Assembly (NCBI GenBank): GCA_016193045.1
Contig: JACPSW010000073.1
Coordinates: 1 to 64,000, forward strand
Source of the DNA: Candidatus Rokuibacteriota bacterium
GTDB lineage: Bacteria > Methylomirabilota > Methylomirabilia > Rokubacteriales > CSP1-6
Direction: 5' to 3'
Length of the DNA stretch: 64,000 nt
Made by a program: the position numbers and the translations under genes. A model generated the notes under the pieces. That model made no database searches. It was given only the letters and a program-made list of their open reading frames with translations, and was not told the DNA's origin. Below are positions 46,322 to 56,260 of the stretch, in pieces (positions within the stretch are counted from its first letter, which is position 1; each line of letters begins with the position of its first letter).

Positions 46322-46846
46322 ATGCCCCTGTTCAGCTTCGAGGGAAAGGCCCCGCGCGTCCACCCGACCGCCTTCGTCGCCCCCACCGCCACCCTCGTCG
46401 GCGACGTCGTCGTGGAGGAGCGCGCCTCGGTGTGGTACGGCGCGGTGTTGCGGGGCGACTTCAACCCCGTCGTCGTTCGCGCCGGCGCCAACGTCCAGGA
46501 CAACGCGGTGCTCCACACCACCCCGGCCGCCGGGGTCGAGATCGGCCCCGGGGCCACGGTGGGCCACCTCTGCCTCATCCACGCCGCCAGCGTCGGCGAG
46601 GAGGCCCTCATCGGCAACTGCGCCACGGTGCTCGACGGCGCGAAGATCGGGGCCCGGGCGATGATCGGAGCGGGCGCCGTCGTCACGCCCGGCACCGAGA
46701 TCCCGTCGGGCATGCTGGCCCTGGGTGTGCCCGCCAAGGTCACGGGCGAGCTGGCCGGCACGCCGGCCGAGCGGTGGGTGAAGATCAACCCCCAGGGCTA
46801 CCAGGCCCTGGCCCAGCGCCACAAGACTGGAGTCGCCCCGGCGTGA
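46322..46846 (+). CDS. Gamma-carbonic-anhydrase-family hexapeptide protein (1)
   Basis: A 174-residue left-handed beta-helix. The Zn-type positions are NVQDNAVLHTT (His), GHLCLIHAASV (two His), and the Arg/Asp/Gln features VLRGDFNPVVV are present. ATG 46322 follows GGAGAGAG. The stop overlaps the next gene as GTGA. In acyl-CoA contexts such proteins are often annotated as PaaY-like; whether it is a true carbonic anhydrase cannot be told. A second family member is at 51945-52457. Confidence 0.9.
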   Translation: MPLFSFEGKAPRVHPTAFVAPTATLVGDVVVEERASVWYGAVLRGDFNPVVVRAGANVQDNAVLHTTPAAGVEIGPGATVGHLCLIHAASVGEEALIGNCATVLDGAKIGARAMIGAGAVVTPGTEIPSGMLALGVPAKVTGELAGTPAERWVKINPQGYQALAQRHKTGVAPA

Positions 46847-47907
46847 GCCCTGCCCGCGCCGCGCACATCCCCGAGAAAGTCCCGGTGCTCGAGACGCACC
46901 GGATCGACGAGGATGTGCTCCGCGGCTACCTGGAGGCCCACGTCCCGGGCTTCGCGGGCCCCATCCGAGTCCAGCAGTTCCTGGGGGGGCAGTCCAACCC
47001 GACCTACCACGTCGCGGCGGGGGACAAGGCGTACGTCGTCCGCAGGAAGCCGCCGGGGAAGCTTCTGCCCTCCGCCCACGCCGTGGACCGGGAGTACCGG
47101 GTGATCACCGCGCTCGGACGGACCGACGTGCCCGTCCCCCGGACCTACGCGCTCTGCGAGGATCCCTCGGTGCTCGGCACGCCCTTCTACGTGATGGACT
47201 ACGTCTACGGGCGCGTCCTCGTGGACCCGATGCTCCCCGATCTGCCGCCCGCTGAGCGCGCCCGGATCTACGCGGACATGATCGACGTCCTCGCGCGCCT
47301 GCACCGGGTGGACTGGCAGGCGGTCGGTCTCGCCGACTTCGGCCGGCCCGGCAACTACTACGCGCGCCAGATCCACCGGTGGAGCCAGCAGTACCGGGCC
47401 TCCGAGACGGAGCGGATCGAGGCGATGGAGGCCCTGATCGAGTGGCTCCCCGCCCACATCCCGCCGGACGACGAGACGAGGCTCGTCCACGGCGACTATC
47501 GCCTCGGCAACACCATCGTCCATCCGACGGAGCCCAAAATCCTGGCGGTGCTGGACTGGGAGCTCTCGACCCTCGGCCACCCCCTGGCCGACTTGGCCTA
47601 CAGCTCGGTGACCTCGCGCTGGGGACCGGAGGGGCTCTACAGCTTCAAGGACCGGAACGCCGTCCCGGCCGGCATCCCGACCGAGGAGGAGTACGTCGCG
47701 GCCTACTGCCGTCGCACAGGGCGCGCCGGAATCCCCGACTGGCATTTCTACCTGGCTTTCGCGCTCTTTCGCCTGTCGGCCATCGCCCAGGGGATCATGG
47801 GGCGGGTGCGCGACGGCACCGCCAACGATCCCGGCGCCGCCGAGCGCGGCCGCCGCGCCCGCCCCCTCGCCGAGGAAGCCTGGTCCGTCGTCACGCAGCG
47901 CCCCTGA
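46843..47907 (+). CDS. Aminoglycoside-phosphotransferase-fold kinase, ACAD10/11 N-domain type
   Basis: A 354-residue protein. APH motifs: FLGGQSNPTYHV (nucleotide loop), YVVRRKPPGKLLPSAHAVDREYRV (Lys and Glu), RLVHGDYRLGNTIVH (catalytic HGDxxxxN) and ILAVLDWELSTLGHPLADL (metal Asp). GKLLPSAHAVDREY and the DWELSTLG stretch are hallmarks of the kinase half of ACAD10/11 and of LvaA, which phosphorylates 4-hydroxyacyl-CoA. Start GTG 46843 overlaps the upstream stop. The matching dehydrogenase half is encoded separately at 49564-50772. Confidence 0.88.
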   Translation: MSPARAAHIPEKVPVLETHRIDEDVLRGYLEAHVPGFAGPIRVQQFLGGQSNPTYHVAAGDKAYVVRRKPPGKLLPSAHAVDREYRVITALGRTDVPVPRTYALCEDPSVLGTPFYVMDYVYGRVLVDPMLPDLPPAERARIYADMIDVLARLHRVDWQAVGLADFGRPGNYYARQIHRWSQQYRASETERIEAMEALIEWLPAHIPPDDETRLVHGDYRLGNTIVHPTEPKILAVLDWELSTLGHPLADLAYSSVTSRWGPEGLYSFKDRNAVPAGIPTEEEYVAAYCRRTGRAGIPDWHFYLAFALFRLSAIAQGIMGRVRDGTANDPGAAERGRRARPLAEEAWSVVTQRP

Positions 47908-48064
47908 GGGCGTATCTCTTTCTGGACGTTGACTCCCGATCGTTGGTGCGGGCAATCTCCGTCCAGTGGACGCCGGGCCGGTAAGTGAGGGTTAAGCAGA
48001 ATCACTTTGGGCTCTGGACCACCGTAGCCAATTGGAACGTCTAGGCCGTAGCCCGGTCTTGGGG

Positions 48065-48070
48065 TATACT
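48065..48070 (+). promoter_or_regulatory. Candidate -10 element of hicBA
   Basis: TATACT lies 18 nt before the hicB ATG, which is preceded by GGGAGG. No convincing -35 is visible. The 180 bp upstream hold no other gene. Confidence 0.35.
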
Positions 48071-48087
48071 TCAAATGGGAGGTTTCA

Positions 48088-48285
48088 ATGAAGTACAAAA
48101 TTGCGCTGCGCAAAACAGACGAAGGCTACAGCGTGTCCGTTCCGGGCCTGCCGGGTTGTTGGTCACAGGGCGCAACTGAGCAGGAAGCCCTGGAGAACAT
48201 CCAGGACGCGATTCGCGAGTATCTCGCCGCTCGGGAGGAATTGCTGGAGGGCGCGGTCGTCCGCGAGGTTGAAGTCGTCCCCTAG
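48088..48285 (+). CDS. hicB: HicB-family antitoxin
   Basis: A 65-residue protein with the HicB_lk_antitox pattern: YKIALRKTDEGYSVSVPGLPGCWSQGATEQEALENIQDAIREYL, a partly degraded RNase H-like fold. No C-terminal DNA-binding domain is present, so this is the short form. Good Shine-Dalgarno GGGAGG. It precedes the toxin gene, the reversed order seen in many short-HicB pairs. The antitoxin frame is intact while its partner is frameshifted. Confidence 0.9.
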   Translation: MKYKIALRKTDEGYSVSVPGLPGCWSQGATEQEALENIQDAIREYLAAREELLEGAVVREVEVVP

Positions 48286-48287
48286 AC

Positions 48288-48499
48288 GTGCCGAAGATCC
48301 CCGGCGTCAACCATCAGGACGCAGTCCGGGCGCTGGAAAAGGCCGGTTTCCGCGTCGTTCGACAGGGCAAGCACATCGTCATGAGCACGGTGTCCGCATT
48401 CTCACCGTTCCGCGACACAATCCCGTGAATGCCTACACGATGGGTGGCATCGTTCGAGATGCTGGCCTTTCGGTTGAGGAATTTCAGAGACTTTTGTAG
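48288..48499 (+). pseudogene. hicA: HicA toxin gene, frameshifted by one base
   Basis: GTG 48288 starts VPKIPGVNHQDAVRALEKAGFRVVRQGKHIVMS, which is the HicA dsRBD-like fold with the catalytic His (GKHIVM). The frame then breaks. After the ATGAGCAC stretch near 48380-48387 a one-base insertion restores GVRILTVPRHNPVNAYTMGGIVRDAGLSVEEFQRLL to the stop at 48499. So a single-nucleotide deletion (probably AAC to AC) inactivates the toxin. Confidence 0.85.
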
Positions 48500-48505
48500 A
48501 GGCCT

Positions 48506-49537
48506 TCAACGCGGGGCGATCGGGCGGGTGGGGTCGGCGCCGGCTTTAACGAGAAGCTTGCCGAAGTTTTTGCCCTGGAAGAGCCCGAGGAAGGCGCCCG
48601 GCGCGTTCTCCAAGCCCTCCACGATGTCCTCGCGGTACTTGAGTCTCCCGTCACGGACCCAGCCGGTGCAGTCGGGAAGGAAATCGCCGAGCCGGTCGAA
48701 GTGGTCGGAGACGATGAAGCCCTTGATGAGGGCGCGGTTGAAGAGCAGCGGCCGGAGGTTCGGCCCCGGCGGGGGCGTGGCGGCGTTGTACTCGGAGATG
48801 AGGCCGCAGAGCGGGATCCGCGCGTTCGGGTTGATGAGCCGGAGGACCGCGGCGAGCACGCCGCCGCCGACGTTTTCGAAGTAGATGTCGATGCCTCGGG
48901 GACAGGCCTTCTCCAGGGCCGCGACGAGGTCCTCGGCCCTGTGGTTCACGCAGGCGTCGAACCCCAGCTCCTTCACGACGTAGTCGCACTTCTCCGCGGA
49001 CCCCGCCACGCCCACCACCCGGCAGCCCTTGATCTTCGCGATCTGACCGACGGCCGAACCCACCGCCCCGGCCGCCGCCGAGACGACGACCGTTTCGCCC
49101 TCCTTCGGCTTTCCGATGTCGAGCAGACCCACGTACGCGGTCAGCCCCGGCATCCCGAGCACGCCGAGGGCGGTCGAGATCGGCGCCTGCCGGGGGTCGA
49201 GCTTGCGCGCGCCGGCGCCTCCCGAGACGGCGTAGGCCTGCCAGCCGTCATAGCCGAGGACAACGTCCCCCTTGGCGAAGCCGGGATGCCGGGACTCGAC
49301 GACCTCGCTGACCGTCCCGCCGACCATCGGCTTGCCGACCTGGGCCGGGGTGGCGTACGACCGCCCTTCGTTCATGCGCCCCCGCATGTAGGGATCGAGC
49401 GACAGGTAGATGGTGCGGCAGAGGACCTCGCCCTCGCCCGGCACCGGCATCGGGGCGTCCACGACCTCGAAGTCCCCGACCTGCGGCGCCCCGCTGGGCC
49501 GGTTGCGGAGCAGGACTTGCCGGTTCATCACGCCCAC
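48506..49537 (-). CDS. Zinc-free medium-chain NADP-dependent oxidoreductase (CurA/PTGR-like)
   Basis: About 343 residues. The N-terminal part VLLRNRPSGAPQVGDFEVVDAP and YLSLDPYMRGRM are typical of leukotriene-B4/prostaglandin-reductase-type quinone and enone reductases. The nucleotide site is VVVSAAAGAVGSAVGQIAKIKG, then IDIYFENVGG and CGLISEYN. No structural or catalytic Zn ligands. GTG 49537 has AAAGGAGC 7 nt upstream; ATG 49528 is the alternative. It convergently abuts hicA and lies 27 bp after the acyl-CoA dehydrogenase gene. Confidence 0.92.
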   Translation of the reverse strand: MGVMNRQVLLRNRPSGAPQVGDFEVVDAPMPVPGEGEVLCRTIYLSLDPYMRGRMNEGRSYATPAQVGKPMVGGTVSEVVESRHPGFAKGDVVLGYDGWQAYAVSGGAGARKLDPRQAPISTALGVLGMPGLTAYVGLLDIGKPKEGETVVVSAAAGAVGSAVGQIAKIKGCRVVGVAGSAEKCDYVVKELGFDACVNHRAEDLVAALEKACPRGIDIYFENVGGGVLAAVLRLINPNARIPLCGLISEYNAATPPPGPNLRPLLFNRALIKGFIVSDHFDRLGDFLPDCTGWVRDGRLKYREDIVEGLENAPGAFLGLFQGKNFGKLLVKAGADPTRPIAPR

Positions 49538-49563
49538 GACAACAGCTCCTTTCGAGCGATGCT

Positions 49564-50772
<1,209 letters not shown>

Positions 50773-50788
50773 CCCCGTCCTCCTCCGA

Positions 50789-51931
50789 TCAGGTTCCGAG
50801 GAGCCCGACGTCGAGCTCCGTGCCGGCCTGGCGCGCGGCGGCGGCCGGACCCGCGGGGCGCGCCTCGCGCCCGAGCTTCTGAAGGGCCGGCATCACCTCG
50901 CGCGCGAACAGGCGCATGCTCCGCTCCGCCTCGTCGTACGGCATCCCCGCGTAGCTGAAGACGCCGACGAAGGTCTCGTTGCCCACCCGGTCCCGGACGT
51001 CCAGGATCTTTTGGCAGCATTGCTCGGGCGTCCCCCACACCTGGAGGTCCGTGAAGAAGTCGGTCACCGTGCCCGCGCCGTACTGGGCGATCTTCTCGGC
51101 CATCTTGCCGTAATACTCGTAGCCCTTCGTCTTCGCCAGGTGATCGCCGGCGAAGTTGTAGTGGTCGAGGACCGTCTGGAAGTAGCCGCCGATCCAGCGG
51201 TGCGCCAGCTCGCGGGCGCGGTCGCCGCTCTCGTCGCAGAAGGTCCAGCCGGCGGCGATGGGCGGGGGCGCCTCGGCCGTGTTCACCTCGCGGTAGATCG
51301 TCCGGTAGGCCTCCAGTTCCTTCGCCACCTCGTGCCAGGGCTTCTGGGGGATGATCAGGATACCGACGCCGAGCTCGGCCATCACGCGCGCCGACTCCGG
51401 CGACACCGCGGCGGCGTAGGTGCGGCCGCGGAAGCTCTTGAAGGGCGCGGGGCGGATGGCGGCCCGCGGCTGCTTGACGAAGGTGCCGTCGTGCTCGCAG
51501 TAGCCCGTCTCGAGCCCCCGCAGCAGCATCTGGGCGCTCTCGACGAAGCGCTGGCGCGATTCGTCCATCGCCAGGCGGAAGCCGTCGAACTCGACCCGGC
51601 CGGCGCCGCGGCCGAGCCCCAGGATCAGCCGGCCGCCGGAGATGTTGTCGAGCATCGACACTTCCTCGGCCACCCGCATCGGATCGTGCCAGGGCAGGAC
51701 GACCACCATGGAGCCGAGCTGGCAGCGCGCGGTCCGCCCCGCCATGTAGGTCAGGAACTGGAGCACGTCGGGGCACATGGTGTAGTCGGTGAAGTGGTGC
51801 TCGACCCCCCAGATCGACTCGAAGCCGAGCGGCTCGGCGAGGTCCGCGAGCCTCAGCTCGTTCCGGTACACCTCGAGGTCGCTCCGGGCCTTCTTCGGAT
51901 TCTGGAAGACGGTCGCCAGTCCGACGTGCAT
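50789..51931 (-). CDS. LLM-class (luciferase-like) flavin-dependent oxidoreductase
   Basis: A 380-residue TIM barrel: [82 protein letters not shown] and [18 protein letters not shown]. The family uses FMNH2 or reduced F420 and acts as monooxygenase or dehydrogenase. It lies in a run with acyl-CoA genes. A C-terminal Ala/Gly-rich extension of about 25 residues follows the fold. The substrate is unknown. Confidence 0.92.
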   Translation of the reverse strand: MHVGLATVFQNPKKARSDLEVYRNELRLADLAEPLGFESIWGVEHHFTDYTMCPDVLQFLTYMAGRTARCQLGSMVVVLPWHDPMRVAEEVSMLDNISGGRLILGLGRGAGRVEFDGFRLAMDESRQRFVESAQMLLRGLETGYCEHDGTFVKQPRAAIRPAPFKSFRGRTYAAAVSPESARVMAELGVGILIIPQKPWHEVAKELEAYRTIYREVNTAEAPPPIAAGWTFCDESGDRARELAHRWIGGYFQTVLDHYNFAGDHLAKTKGYEYYGKMAEKIAQYGAGTVTDFFTDLQVWGTPEQCCQKILDVRDRVGNETFVGVFSYAGMPYDEAERSMRLFAREVMPALQKLGREARPAGPAAAARQAGTELDVGLLGT

Positions 51932-51944
51932 GGACGCCTCCCGG

Positions 51945-52457
51945 CTACTTCTCCCCGTAGTCGCGGCGCCAGAGCGCCACGTACTCGCGGGCATTTCGGA
52001 GAATATCCTCGATCTCCTCGGGGCTCATCTGCCTCACCGGGGCGGCCGGCACCCCCATCACCAGCCAGCCCGCGGGCACCACCTTCCCGGGGGGAACCAG
52101 GGCGCCGGCCCCGACCTGCGCGCCTTCCTCCACGACCGCGCCGTTCAGGACCACGGCGCCGATCCCGATCCGGGTGTTGTCCCGGATGGTGCACGCATGC
52201 ACGACGCAGCGGTGGCCGATCGTCACGTTGTCACCCACGAGGCAGGGGAACTCGGGTGTCACGTGCAGCACCGAGCCGTCCTGGACGTTGGTGTTCCTGC
52301 CGATCCGGACGTAGTTGTCCTGGTCGCCGCGCACGATGGCCCCGGGCCAGATGCTCGATCCCTCACCGATCTCGACGTCCCCGATGACCTGGGCCGAGGG
52401 ATCCACCCACGCCCCGGGATGGATGCGCGGCCGGCGGCCGGGCACCTCGCGGATCAT
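51945..52457 (-). CDS. Gamma-carbonic-anhydrase-family hexapeptide protein (2)
   Basis: A 170-residue beta-helix with NVQDGSVLHVT, GHRCVVHACTI (His ligands) and IVRGDQDNYVRIG. It ends in a helical tail MSPEEIEDILRNAREYVALWRRDYG. Related to but distinct from the copy at 46322. It lies 14 bp upstream of the LLM gene and 15 bp after the thiolase gene, so it is inside the catabolic operon. Confidence 0.92.
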   Translation of the reverse strand: MIREVPGRRPRIHPGAWVDPSAQVIGDVEIGEGSSIWPGAIVRGDQDNYVRIGRNTNVQDGSVLHVTPEFPCLVGDNVTIGHRCVVHACTIRDNTRIGIGAVVLNGAVVEEGAQVGAGALVPPGKVVPAGWLVMGVPAAPVRQMSPEEIEDILRNAREYVALWRRDYGEK

Positions 52458-52472
52458 CGGACCCGGATCGGC

Positions 52473-53657
52473 TCAGGCCACCTCGAAGAGCCCCGCGGCG
52501 CCCATGCCCCCGCCGATGCACATGGTGCAGACGACGTACCTGGCGCCGCGGCGCTTGCCCTCGATCAGCGCGTGGCCGACCAGGCGCGCGCCGCTCATGC
52601 CGTACGGGTGGCCGATCGAGATCGCGCCGCCGTCCACGTTCAACCGCTCCATGGGAAGCCCCAACCGGTCGCGGCAGTACACGACCTGCACCGCGAAGGC
52701 CTCGTTCAGCTCCCAGAGGTCGATCTGATCCATCCTGAGGCCGAAGCGCTCCAGCAGCCGCGGGACGGCGAAGACCGGCCCGATCCCCATCTCGTCGGGC
52801 TCGCACGCCGCGACGGCCAGCCCGCGGTAGATGCCGAGCGGCTGGAGGCCGCGGCTCTCCGCCAGCTTGGCGTCCATCACCACGCACGCCGAGGCGCCAT
52901 CGGAGAGCTGGCTCGCGTTGCCCGCCGTGATATCGCCCTTCTCGCCCGTCACGGGCTTGAGGGCCGCCAGTCCTTCCGCGGTCGTGTCGGGACGATTCCC
53001 TTCGTCCTGCTTCAGCGTAACCTCTTCCTCGCGGACCTCGCCGGTCGTCTTGTCCTGGACGAGCTTCCGCGTGGCGAGCGGCACGATCTCGGCGTCGAAG
53101 CGCCCGTTCCGCTGCCCCGCCGCCGTCCGCTGCTGGCTCGCCAGCGCGTACTCGTCCTGGGCCTCGCGCGTGATGTAGTAGCGCTTGGCCACGACCTCCG
53201 CGGTGTCGATCATGGTCATGTAGATCTCCGGCTTGTGCGCGTCGATCCACTCCTCGTGGAGGCGGTGCTTGTTCTGGTGCTCGTTCTGGACCAGGCTGAT
53301 CGACTCGAGGCCGCCGGCGACCATGATGGGCACCTTGTCCACGATGACGCGCTGGGCCGCCATGGCGATCGCCTGCATCCCCGACGAGCAGAACCGGTTG
53401 ACGGTCACGCCTGCCGTGGTCACGGGCAAGCCGGCGCGCAGCGCGGCCTGGCGGGCGATGTTCTGGCCGGTGGCGCCCTCGGGCATGGCGCACCCAAGGA
53501 TCACGTCCTCGACCTCCGCCGGGTCGAGGCGGGCGCGCTGCACGGCGTGGCTGATCACATGGCCGGCGAGGGTCGCGCCGTGGGTGTTGTTGAAGGCACC
53601 ACGGTACGCCTTGCCGATGGGGGTGCGGGCGGTCGAGACGATGACGGCGTCTGCCAT
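52473..53657 (-). CDS. Acetyl-CoA C-acyltransferase (thiolase)
   Basis: A 394-residue thiolase. Nucleophile Cys in [26 protein letters not shown], the His in [19 protein letters not shown], and the second Cys in [16 protein letters not shown] are all present, so it is catalytically complete. The sequence [31 protein letters not shown] is typical of degradative thiolases. ATG 53657 follows GGAGG. A MITE-like element separates it from the upstream CoA-transferase gene. Confidence 0.96.
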   Translation of the reverse strand: MADAVIVSTARTPIGKAYRGAFNNTHGATLAGHVISHAVQRARLDPAEVEDVILGCAMPEGATGQNIARQAALRAGLPVTTAGVTVNRFCSSGMQAIAMAAQRVIVDKVPIMVAGGLESISLVQNEHQNKHRLHEEWIDAHKPEIYMTMIDTAEVVAKRYYITREAQDEYALASQQRTAAGQRNGRFDAEIVPLATRKLVQDKTTGEVREEEVTLKQDEGNRPDTTAEGLAALKPVTGEKGDITAGNASQLSDGASACVVMDAKLAESRGLQPLGIYRGLAVAACEPDEMGIGPVFAVPRLLERFGLRMDQIDLWELNEAFAVQVVYCRDRLGLPMERLNVDGGAISIGHPYGMSGARLVGHALIEGKRRGARYVVCTMCIGGGMGAAGLFEVA

Positions 53658-53719
53658 GTCAGCCTCCTTTGGTGTGTCGCCGATCATACCGCCGGCCGGG
53701 CGGGTTGTCGAGAACCTAG

Positions 53720-53929
53720 CGGGCATTGTTCACGAACGGCGATCGCGCGAGCGGGCGGGTGGCGCAGGGTGCAGTCCCCACGGGGCCGCGCGCAGTGGGC
53801 CCCCCTCGTCCCGTCCGCCGCGCGCGGCGCGGCGTTCGGGCGAGTGGGTGACGGAGCCGGCCCCAGGGGGGCTGCACCCCGCGACAGGCCCCGCCCGCTA
53901 CACTCACCGTGGTTCGCGAATAATGCGGG
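53720..53929. mobile_element. MITE-like element, copy 2 (210 bp), between CoA-transferase and thiolase genes
   Basis: Flanked by 4-bp direct repeats CTAG (53716-53719 and 53930-53933). Left end CGGGCATTGTTCACGAACG; the complement of the right end is CCCGCATTATTCGCGAACC. The interior is the reverse complement of copy 1 with insertions, and contains a G/C palindrome (CCGCGC...GCGCGG) where copy 1 has a different hairpin. The right CTAG supplies the TAG stop of the CoA-transferase gene. No ORF of note. Confidence 0.85.
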
Positions 53930-55123
53930 CTAGGCGATGACGCCGACGCTGCGGAGCCGCGCGATCTCGACCGCCTCGAGCCCGGCCTCGCGCAGCACCG
54001 CCTCGGTGTGCTCGCCCAGGGCCGGCGCGGGCGTGCGGATCCCCCCCGGCGTCTTCTCCAGTCTGACCGGCGTGTTCAGCGTGCGAAACCGCCCGGCGCG
54101 CGGGTGCTCCTCCTCCACGATCATCCCGCTGGCGCGGACTTGGGGATCGTCGGGGAGGTCCGCGTAGCGGTTGACCGGCGCGCAGAGGACATCCTGAGCC
54201 TCGAGGCTCGCCATCCACTCCCCCACCGTCCGCTCGCGGAAGATCCCCTCGAGGAAGCCCACCAGCTCCTTGCGGTTGGCCAGGCGGCTTTCGCGGGTGG
54301 CGAAGCGCGGATCCGCCGCCAGCGCGGGCCGCTCGATGGCGGCGCAGAAGGGCTGCCACAGCCTGTCGACCCAGACGGCGACGTAGATCCACCCGTCCCG
54401 GGCCGCGAAGGCCTGGAAGGGAACGATGTAGGGGTGCGCGCTACCGTGGCGGCCGGGGTCCTTGCCGGTCTGAAGGAAGACGCTCAAGCGCGCCGCGTGG
54501 GCCAGGAGCGCCCCGTCGAGCAGGGACACGTCCACCCGCTGGCCTTCGCCCCTGCGCTCGCGATCGAGTAGGGCCGTGACGATCCCCAGCGCGGCCAGGA
54601 GGGCGCCGATGGTGTCCACGACGGGGGCGCCGCAGAGGACGGGGCCGCCGTCGGGCTCGCCGCTGATCGCCATCAGCCCCCCCATGGCCTGCACCAGCAT
54701 GTCCACGCCCGGCTTGTCCCGCCACGGCCCGGAGGGCCCGAAGGCCGAGAGCGAGCAGTAGACCAGACGAGGATTGACCATCGCCAGCCGCTCGTAGTCG
54801 ATCCCGAGCCGCTCCGCGACGCCCCCCCGATATGCCTCGATGATCACATCGGCGCGCTCGGCCAGGCGCGCGAAGATCGCCAAGCCTTCCGGACGCGAGA
54901 GGTCCAGGGCCACGCTCCGCTTGTTCCGGTTGACGGTGAGGAACACGGGGCTCTCGCCGTCGGGGCGCCGCTCGTAGACCGCGCGCGCGGCGTCGCCCCC
55001 GACCGGGTGCTCGATCTTGACGACGTCCGCGCCCATGTCGGCCAGGTACATGCCGCAGACCGGCCCCGCGATCAGGTGGGCCAGCTCGAGCACCCGGTAG
55101 CGAGCCAGCGGTGGCGGCGTCAA
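53930..55123 (-). CDS. Class III (CaiB/BaiF) CoA-transferase
   Basis: A 397-residue enzyme that moves CoA between carboxylic acids. Signature YRVLELAHLIAGPVCGMYLADMGADVVKIEHPVGGD, NRNKRSVALDLSRPEG, the catalytic Asp in DKPGVDMLVQAMGGLMA, and the C-terminal GEHTEAVLREAGL. It may activate an acid for the thiolase/dehydrogenase pathway downstream. The stop codon TAG is shared with the right target duplication of the MITE-like element. The start overlaps the TtcA-like stop as ATGA. Confidence 0.94.
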   Translation of the reverse strand: MTPPPLARYRVLELAHLIAGPVCGMYLADMGADVVKIEHPVGGDAARAVYERRPDGESPVFLTVNRNKRSVALDLSRPEGLAIFARLAERADVIIEAYRGGVAERLGIDYERLAMVNPRLVYCSLSAFGPSGPWRDKPGVDMLVQAMGGLMAISGEPDGGPVLCGAPVVDTIGALLAALGIVTALLDRERRGEGQRVDVSLLDGALLAHAARLSVFLQTGKDPGRHGSAHPYIVPFQAFAARDGWIYVAVWVDRLWQPFCAAIERPALAADPRFATRESRLANRKELVGFLEGIFRERTVGEWMASLEAQDVLCAPVNRYADLPDDPQVRASGMIVEEEHPRAGRFRTLNTPVRLEKTPGGIRTPAPALGEHTEAVLREAGLEAVEIARLRSVGVIA

Positions 55124-55872
55124 CGCAGGGCCTGCGCCGGATCGGGGAGCGTTCGGAAGTTGACGCCGGTCAGGGCGGCAGCGATCGATTCGGGGATCCG
55201 GGGATGCCGGCGCCGCATGTCGGCGAGAAACTCACGGATCTCGCGCCGGACGCCCTCGCGGTCACTGCACACGCAGCCGACGAGGAGAAGGCCGTGAGCC
55301 CGTGCATACTCTGTCGTAAGGTCCTCTGTCACGTAGACCAGCGGCCGGATGAGCCGGATCGAGCCCCGGCGCGACGCCGCCACCGGCGGCAACGAAGCGA
55401 CCCGGCCGTTGAACATGACGTTCCGGAAGAGCGCCTCGGCGCAGTCGTCGGCCGTGTGACCGAGCGCCAGCACGGTGCACCCCAGGCGATCGGTGATCCG
55501 GTAGAGGGAGCGGCGGCGGTGGCGGCTGCACACATCGCATCCATGGACGATGCCTTCGGTCACCAGCCGTAGGGTGGCGCGATCGTCCTCCACCACCCAG
55601 TCCACGCCCAGGCGCCGGATCTGCTGCTCGACCACATGGATCGACGCTTTGAACTTGCCCTGGTCGAGCGTCACCGCCACGAGGTCGTAGGCGAAGGGCG
55701 CCCGCCGCCGGTACGCCGCGAGGGCGTGCAGGAGACAGAGGCTGTCCTTGCCGCCCGAGACTCCCACCGCGACCCGGTCGCCCGGGCGCAGCATCTGGTA
55801 TTCGCCCATCGCGCGGCCGACCGCGTCCAGCACCTGCTGATCGACGTGAATGTCGTCCATCGGCTCGCTCAC
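55120..55872 (-). CDS. TtcA/TilS-family PP-loop protein, probable tRNA thiolase
   Basis: A 250-residue N-type ATP pyrophosphatase: PP-loop VAVGVSGGKDSLCLLHALA, then CDVCSRHRRRSLYRI (CxxC), GHTADDCAEALFRNVMFNGRVASLPPV and a late Cys pair GCVCSDREGVRREIREFLADM. This is the TtcA arrangement for a [4Fe-4S]-dependent 2-thiolation of cytidine 32. The last Cys motif is CVC instead of CxxC, so another thiolation substrate cannot be excluded. It is coupled by ATGA to an unrelated CoA-transferase gene. Confidence 0.85.
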   Translation of the reverse strand: MSEPMDDIHVDQQVLDAVGRAMGEYQMLRPGDRVAVGVSGGKDSLCLLHALAAYRRRAPFAYDLVAVTLDQGKFKASIHVVEQQIRRLGVDWVVEDDRATLRLVTEGIVHGCDVCSRHRRRSLYRITDRLGCTVLALGHTADDCAEALFRNVMFNGRVASLPPVAASRRGSIRLIRPLVYVTEDLTTEYARAHGLLLVGCVCSDREGVRREIREFLADMRRRHPRIPESIAAALTGVNFRTLPDPAQALR

Positions 55873-55894
55873 GCTGAACCCTCCCAGGAAAAGC

Positions 55895-56260
55895 TCACCG
55901 CCCCGGCCGGAGCTCGACGACCAGCCCCTCGCCCCAGCCGTACTTCTCGCGGGACCGTGCCTGCACGGTCCGGCTCAGCTCGGGCTCTGCCCTGGCGTCC
56001 ACCACCCGGGCCCGGCCCGTAAACCGGCGACGGCCCACCCGGACCCGGACCCGCGGGTCGGCCAGCAGATTCCGCACCCACCGCGACCCGCGGCGGCGCT
56101 CGGAGATCACGTAGTAGCGTCCGCGCCGCCGGGTGAACCAGATCTCGATCTCCCGGAGCAGGCCGCTCCGCCGGCCGGTCGTCGTCAGATAGAGGAACTC
56201 GGGCTCCCGGCGCGGCCTCACAAGGGTTTCCCGCTGGAGCTCCCCGAGCGCGTCGCTCAC
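55895..56260 (-). CDS. Deazaflavin (F420)-dependent nitroreductase-family protein (DUF385)
   Basis: About 121 residues. The split-barrel signature FLYLTTTGRRSGLLREIEIWFTRRRGRYYVISERRRGSRWVRNLLADPRVRVRVGRRRFTGRARVV is that of the Ddn/PF04075 family, in which the TTGRRSG loop binds F420 or FMN. GTG 56260 overlaps the crotonase stop as GTGA. Unusually Arg-rich. It suggests F420 use in this organism. Confidence 0.82.
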   Translation of the reverse strand: MSDALGELQRETLVRPRREPEFLYLTTTGRRSGLLREIEIWFTRRRGRYYVISERRRGSRWVRNLLADPRVRVRVGRRRFTGRARVVDARAEPELSRTVQARSREKYGWGEGLVVELRPGR

